Source of the DNA: JAEUJM01 sp044221555
GTDB taxonomy: Bacteria; Actinomycetota; Acidimicrobiia; Acidimicrobiales; DATDAH01
Assembly (NCBI GenBank): GCA_044221555.1
Contig: JBGAOY010000002.1
Span: forward strand, 62,001-126,000
Direction of reading: 5' to 3'
DNA: 64,000 nucleotides
Below, one piece after another: positions 60,496 through 64,000 of the stretch; positions within the stretch are counted from its first letter, which is position 1; every line of letters starts with the position of its first letter. The notes under the pieces are model-generated. The model saw only the letters and a list, made by a program, of their open reading frames with translations. It did not search any database and was not told the origin of the DNA. The translations under genes and the position numbers were made by a program.

Positions 60496-61725
60496 CTATC
60501 CGATGGCGAGGACCACGAGGGTTTGGTTGTGGAGCCCGCTCTGACCGTGGGTCCGGGCGATCTCGCCGTAGGTGTAGAAGCCCGCCACCGGCGCACCCTC
60601 GGCGATCGTGGTGATCCGCTCCACCTCCCGCTGGATGCCGTGCTCGCCGAGCACACCCCGCCGGCCGATGCAGTCGAAGGCCAGCAGCCCGAGCGGAGGC
60701 TGACCGTCGAGGCTGGCCAGCGCGTCGCGGCACGCGGTGGCCGACGCCTCGAGCACCGACGCCTCGTCGCCCTCCATGGCCCAGGTGAGACCGCCCTGGG
60801 GCACCTGCCCCGCGCACACCAGGGCCCGCGCCTCGAAGTCGGCCTCGTTCACGCAGCGCACCTGCTCGCCGCGTCGCCGCTGGAGCCCGAGCGGGTGCGT
60901 GGTGGCGAACCGGGTGAAGGCGGCCGCGTCGTGGCCGGCGTCGGGTGGGGCACCGAGGCGTTCGAGGTACACGTCGAGCGCGGGCTGGTCGTCGAGCTCG
61001 AGCACCCGGTTGTCCTCGCTGGCGGTGACGAGCAGCGGGTCGCCCACGCGGCTCCAGCCGTGGCGCACACCGATGCCGAACGGCGCGTCTGACGAGATGG
61101 CCGCGGCGACCACGCTGTGGCGCAGCACGTCGGGCCCGTGGAGCTGGACGGTCTGTTCCATGCGGAGGCCGTCGCCGGCACAACCGCCGACGAGGGGGAG
61201 CGCGGCGCCGACCTCCTGGTAGGCCCCCCGCACGATCTCCTCCATGTCGCCGCCGAGGCCGTCGGTGAGCAGGAGGAGCAGGCGGTGGTCGCCTGGTGGC
61301 AGGTCGGCCGCACACCGGGCCGCCACGGCGCTGGCATCACGGAGGCCGAGGTCGGCGGCGTTGGCGGCACCTGTGGCCACGCGGAAGCCGGGGCCTCCGA
61401 AGGCGGTCACCACCACCGACGCGTCCCCTGCGCCCGCCATCGATATCTCGCCGGCGGTGGAGCACCCGATCAACGCCACGTCGTCGTCGACCGACCGCAC
61501 CCCGTCGAGCAGGGCCTCGTGGTCGTAGCCGTCCCAGCAGAACACCACGAGCAACGCGGCGTCGTCGTGCAGGAGGGCGTCGCGGGCGGCCTCGGCGCCG
61601 GCCGTGCGCGCGTCGGTGGCGTTGCCACGTCCCACCCCCACCCACCGCGTGGGCCCGGGCACCCGCGGGCGGTGCCCCTCCATCGTGGTCGTGCCGGCCT
61701 GATCGGTCGAACCCGTTGCAGCCAT
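60496..61725 (-). CDS. FIST domain sensory protein (FIST_N and FIST_C)
   Basis: A 409-residue protein made of a FIST_N domain (GVGRGNATDARTAGAEAARD, then LIGCSTAGEIS and LLLLTDGLGGDMEEIVRGAY and GGCAGDGLRM) and a FIST_C domain (PLLVTASEDNRVLELDD, then GVLGEHGIQREVERI and VAGFYTYGEIART). This pair of domains is regarded as a small-molecule, possibly amino-acid-binding sensor module, usually found with cyclic-di-GMP or kinase partners, exactly as here. It has no membrane segment. ATG 61725 follows GGGAGG. The GAF-GGDEF-EAL gene starts four bases downstream of its stop. The ligand is unknown. Confidence 0.9.
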   Translation of the reverse strand: MAATGSTDQAGTTTMEGHRPRVPGPTRWVGVGRGNATDARTAGAEAARDALLHDDAALLVVFCWDGYDHEALLDGVRSVDDDVALIGCSTAGEISMAGAGDASVVVTAFGGPGFRVATGAANAADLGLRDASAVAARCAADLPPGDHRLLLLLTDGLGGDMEEIVRGAYQEVGAALPLVGGCAGDGLRMEQTVQLHGPDVLRHSVVAAAISSDAPFGIGVRHGWSRVGDPLLVTASEDNRVLELDDQPALDVYLERLGAPPDAGHDAAAFTRFATTHPLGLQRRRGEQVRCVNEADFEARALVCAGQVPQGGLTWAMEGDEASVLEASATACRDALASLDGQPPLGLLAFDCIGRRGVLGEHGIQREVERITTIAEGAPVAGFYTYGEIARTHGQSGLHNQTLVVLAIG

Positions 61726-61838
61726 GCCGCCTCCCCTGTGAGCGCGCCCCCGCGAAGGGTACGACACCCGGGCCGCTACCGCAGGTAGGCCCATCGGGTG
61801 GACCGTCGCGGCCGACGCCGAGGTTGCGGCGGCCCCGG

Positions 61839-63764
61839 TCAGGGTGCGCCGAGGGGGAGCGGCGGTGGTTGTGGGAGCGGCGGGAGCGGCGGGAGCGGCG
61901 GGACGGTGACGGGGGGGAGGGTCGGTACCGTCACCGGTGGCACCGTCACCGGCGGGACGTCGATCGGTGTGCCCGTGCCCCCGCTGCCTCCGGTCCCGCC
62001 CGTCGAACCGGTGCCTCCGGTCCCGCCCGTGCCGGTGGTGCCCCCGGTGCCGCCGGACCCGCCCGATCCGGGAACGCCAGAGGTGGCGCCGTCCAGCAGG
62101 CCGTTGACCGTGCCCGCGGCCCCCGCCACCGCGGCCGACCCGAGGCCGCTGAGATCAGTGCCGAGCGCTCCCGCGGCCGTCGCACCCGAGGACAGGGTGG
62201 CCGCCAGCGTCGCCCTGGCGGTGCGGAGCGTGGTGTGCACCACGTCGCCGAGCAGCGTGAACGGCTCGTCGACCACGACGAAGACCAGGTCGTCGACGGA
62301 CGTGGCGGCCGACGGCAGGTAGCCGACCAGCAGGCGCCAGGGCCCGTCGCCGGCCAGGAGCGACGCGGTCGGGACGCTGACGCAGGAGGCGCCCCCCGAC
62401 GGGCTGTCGCCGGTCGTGCCCACGTCACCCGCGCCGCCGGCGCCGCGTGTGACGCCGGCGCCGGTCGTGGTGACCAACGAGCGCAGGGTGGTAGCGGTGG
62501 CGCCCCGCACCGTGGTGACCAGCGAGGAGGGGTCGAGCGCCGGGATCCCGGCGATGTCACCGCGGAACAGCACGGCGCGCACGACGGACCCGCCCGCGCC
62601 CTCCGTCGCCCCCGAGGTGGCGCCGGTGAGGGCCACGCCGACGGCGTCGTCGCACCGCCGATCGGCGACGGTCTGCACCCGCACGTCGCCGGGCAGGGTC
62701 AGCGCGACCGGCGCGGCGGCGGCCGCGGTGCCGCCACGGGGCCCGCCGGCGGCTGTCGTCGGCTCACCGGCGGTGGCGGGGCCAGCGGTGGTCGACGCCG
62801 CGTCCCGGGTCGAGTCCGGGACCGGAGGCGTCGCGTCGGTCTGCAACAGGAGCAGCGCGACGGCGAGCGCGACCGACGTCGCGATGACGGCGGCTCGCTG
62901 CGCCGAGCCTCTGAGGCTCTCGACGATGGCGGCCGTGGCGGGCGCATCGGCAGTGGCCCGGCGGCCGAGATAGGCCGCGGCGGCGGCACCCAGCACCAAC
63001 GGTGCCACCACCGAACGGAGCGAGCGATTCAGGTCGCTCATCTCGGACCGGAGCGTGCGGCACCGCGGGCAGGTCTCCAGGTGGGCGTCGGCTTTGGCGC
63101 GGTCGCGCCGGCCCAGGTTGTCGCGGACGAGCGCGCCGAGTCGCTCGACGGTGAAGGCGCACCTGGCGGGCGTGTCCGACTGCAGGTGGGCCTGCAGGTA
63201 CGCCTCGCGCAGGCCCTCCCGCGCCCGGTGGGCCAGTGCCGCGGTGGCGTGGGGGCTCAGCCCGACGAGCGGGGCCACGTCGGCGGGCGGTGCGCCCTCG
63301 ATCTCGGTGTGCCAGAGCACCAGTTGCCACCGCTCGGGCAGGCGTGAGTACGCCTGGGCCATGAGCCGGCCATCGGTGCCGTCGGGGTCGAGGACCGCAC
63401 CGTCGAGCGTGCCGTCGGTGGGGTCGGCAGGCTCCTCACGATCGCGGGCGGCACGCCAGTGACGACGGCGCAGGGTGGTGAGCAGGTAGGGCCGGAACGC
63501 CTCGGTGGGGCCGGCGCCGTTGTGCAGCGCCGCCAGCACGGCGGCGAACGAGTCGCTCACCAGGTCGTCCGCCGCGGCGCGCGACCGCACGAGTTGGCGG
63601 GCGAGGCGGCGGGCGGCCGGCTCGTGGCGCCGGTACAACTCGGCGTACGCCCCCGAGTCGCCCGCTCGTACCCGGTCGAGCAGCGCGGCGTCGGAATCGT
63701 TCGCGAGCGCGGGCGTCGCCACGTCGGACCGATGCCGCAGTTCGCTGAGGACGGTGGTGCTCAC
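61839..63764 (-). CDS. ECF sigma factor fused to zinc-finger anti-sigma-like, membrane and surface tail
   Basis: A 641-residue one-chain regulator. Sigma region 2 spans about residues 27-100 (LLDRVRAGDSGAYAELYRR, DDLVSDSF). Region 4 spans about 130-190 (YSRLPERWQLVLWHTEIEG, VAPLVGLSPHATAALAHRAREG). A zinc-binding anti-sigma (zf-HC2) motif HLETCPRC (H228, C232, C235) follows at once, then a transmembrane helix (residues 292-307). A 330-residue extracytoplasmic tail comes last: a beta-rich part with a cysteine pair, then Gly/Thr and Pro/Val low complexity. Some ECF groups (for example ECF52/53) are known to carry such fused zinc fingers and helices. Release by proteolysis or a shape change would be needed to act on promoters. 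GTG 63764 begins the sigma domain. Neighbours are signalling genes. Confidence 0.8.
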   Translation of the reverse strand: MSTTVLSELRHRSDVATPALANDSDAALLDRVRAGDSGAYAELYRRHEPAARRLARQLVRSRAAADDLVSDSFAAVLAALHNGAGPTEAFRPYLLTTLRRRHWRAARDREEPADPTDGTLDGAVLDPDGTDGRLMAQAYSRLPERWQLVLWHTEIEGAPPADVAPLVGLSPHATAALAHRAREGLREAYLQAHLQSDTPARCAFTVERLGALVRDNLGRRDRAKADAHLETCPRCRTLRSEMSDLNRSLRSVVAPLVLGAAAAAYLGRRATADAPATAAIVESLRGSAQRAAVIATSVALAVALLLLQTDATPPVPDSTRDAASTTAGPATAGEPTTAAGGPRGGTAAAAAPVALTLPGDVRVQTVADRRCDDAVGVALTGATSGATEGAGGSVVRAVLFRGDIAGIPALDPSSLVTTVRGATATTLRSLVTTTGAGVTRGAGGAGDVGTTGDSPSGGASCVSVPTASLLAGDGPWRLLVGYLPSAATSVDDLVFVVVDEPFTLLGDVVHTTLRTARATLAATLSSGATAAGALGTDLSGLGSAAVAGAAGTVNGLLDGATSGVPGSGGSGGTGGTTGTGGTGGTGSTGGTGGSGGTGTPIDVPPVTVPPVTVPTLPPVTVPPLPPLPPLPQPPPLPLGAP

Positions 63765-63797
63765 AGACGCCTGCTCCGCTCGACGGCCGCCCTGGCG

Positions 63798-64000
63798 TCA
63801 AGGATGACGGAACCCGCCGTCGGGCGCAATGGTGAAGCCCCGGGGGATCGTCGCGAGCTCGCGCACGAGGGCCACGGCCTCACCGGCGGTGGCCGGCAAC
63901 TGCTCCACCCAGACCGCGTCCTGGGGGCACTCGGCCCTCAGGACGGCCACGTCGTCGGCCAGGGAGGGCCCGCAGTCGGTCAGCACCACCATGGCGTCGG
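63798..64000 (-). CDS. Degenerate GGDEF-like protein, C-terminal end (5' part outside window)
   Basis: The last 66 or so codons of a gene entering from the right. The reading MVVLTDCGPSLADDVAVLRA, then VWVEQLPATAGEAVALVRELA, aligns with the C-terminal end of the degenerate-GGDEF protein at 57.2-58.0 kb (TMVALTSRGADLATAVGLLG, VRVEALPADVADAISLVRGLA). The two are thus paralogues framing the sigma/FIST/EAL genes. An ATG at 63992 is internal, as the frame is open to the edge. The sigma-fusion gene starts 33 bp downstream, so one operon is possible. Confidence 0.6.
   Translation of the reverse strand, partial: DAMVVLTDCGPSLADDVAVLRAECPQDAVWVEQLPATAGEAVALVRELATIPRGFTIAPDGGFRHP

Noticed and set aside
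61850..62060. GGGAGCGGC / CCGGTGCC-type repetitive DNA as a mobile or regulatory repeat
   Set aside because: It encodes the Gly/Thr and Pro/Val-rich tail of the sigma-fusion protein, so the repetition is explained by coding.

Overview
The window is very GC-rich and densely coding, with strongly GC-ending codons, many GTG starts and many ATGA or GTGA gene overlaps. A TIGR03083 mycothiol-type protein, a sortase-E-like LAxTG anchor, several P450s and acyl-CoA catabolic genes, and a small MCRPxTC zinc-motif protein point to a high-GC actinomycete. A free-living member of the Acidimicrobiia is my best guess, but that is inference from gene content. I saw no rRNA, tRNA, CRISPR array, complete insertion sequence or phage region.

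Left part (1-13.7 kb): an acyl-CoA/xenobiotic catabolism block. It holds the end of an acyl-CoA dehydrogenase, mmsA, a P450 divergent from an AMP-forming acyl-CoA ligase, a Rieske oxygenase with its own palindromic operator/promoter, a small partner protein and an amidohydrolase with an altered metal site. A membrane-anchored sulfatase-like protein, a TIGR03083 protein and an ABC-F ATPase follow. 13.7-17.9 kb: an envelope block with a Tat-exported amidase, a zinc-ribbon/SPOR-like membrane protein and an acyltransferase-3/SGNH protein. Repeats and long palindromes sit in the gaps.

17.9-24.7 kb shows decay: a DUF222-HNH endonuclease, a remnant of an SGNH hydrolase and a GH13 gene broken by a deletion/frameshift next to an intact GH63 glucosidase. 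24.7-33.3 kb carries a TetR-type regulator and a set of exported proteins: a zinc phospholipase-like protein, a CapA-like lipoprotein, an FG-GAP protein and a double PPC-domain protein with an LARTG anchor. It also holds a Bax-inhibitor-1 protein.

33.3-45.4 kb holds a DUF445/DUF4393-like pair, a GH38 alpha-mannosidase, an orphan GAF histidine kinase, a PcfJ-like protein coupled to an unlisted 48-residue Cys-rich protein and a truncated haemoglobin, an acyltransferase and a DUF6544-like protein. Short duplications spanning stop codons cluster here. 45.6-57.2 kb has the acetoacetyl-CoA synthetase/HMG-CoA lyase pair for leucine catabolism and a tight ferredoxin-P450-PQQ-type dehydrogenase operon. 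A secreted HEFGH metalloprotease, an ABC-2 exporter pair and a secreted metallophosphoesterase follow.

Right end (57.2-64 kb): a minus-strand signalling cluster. It has a truncated degenerate-GGDEF gene, an ECF sigma factor fused to a zinc-finger anti-sigma domain and a membrane/surface tail, a FIST sensor, a GAF-GGDEF-EAL protein and a second degenerate-GGDEF protein. The fused sigma factor and the PcfJ-like/Cys-rich/globin trio are the best candidates for something not well described.
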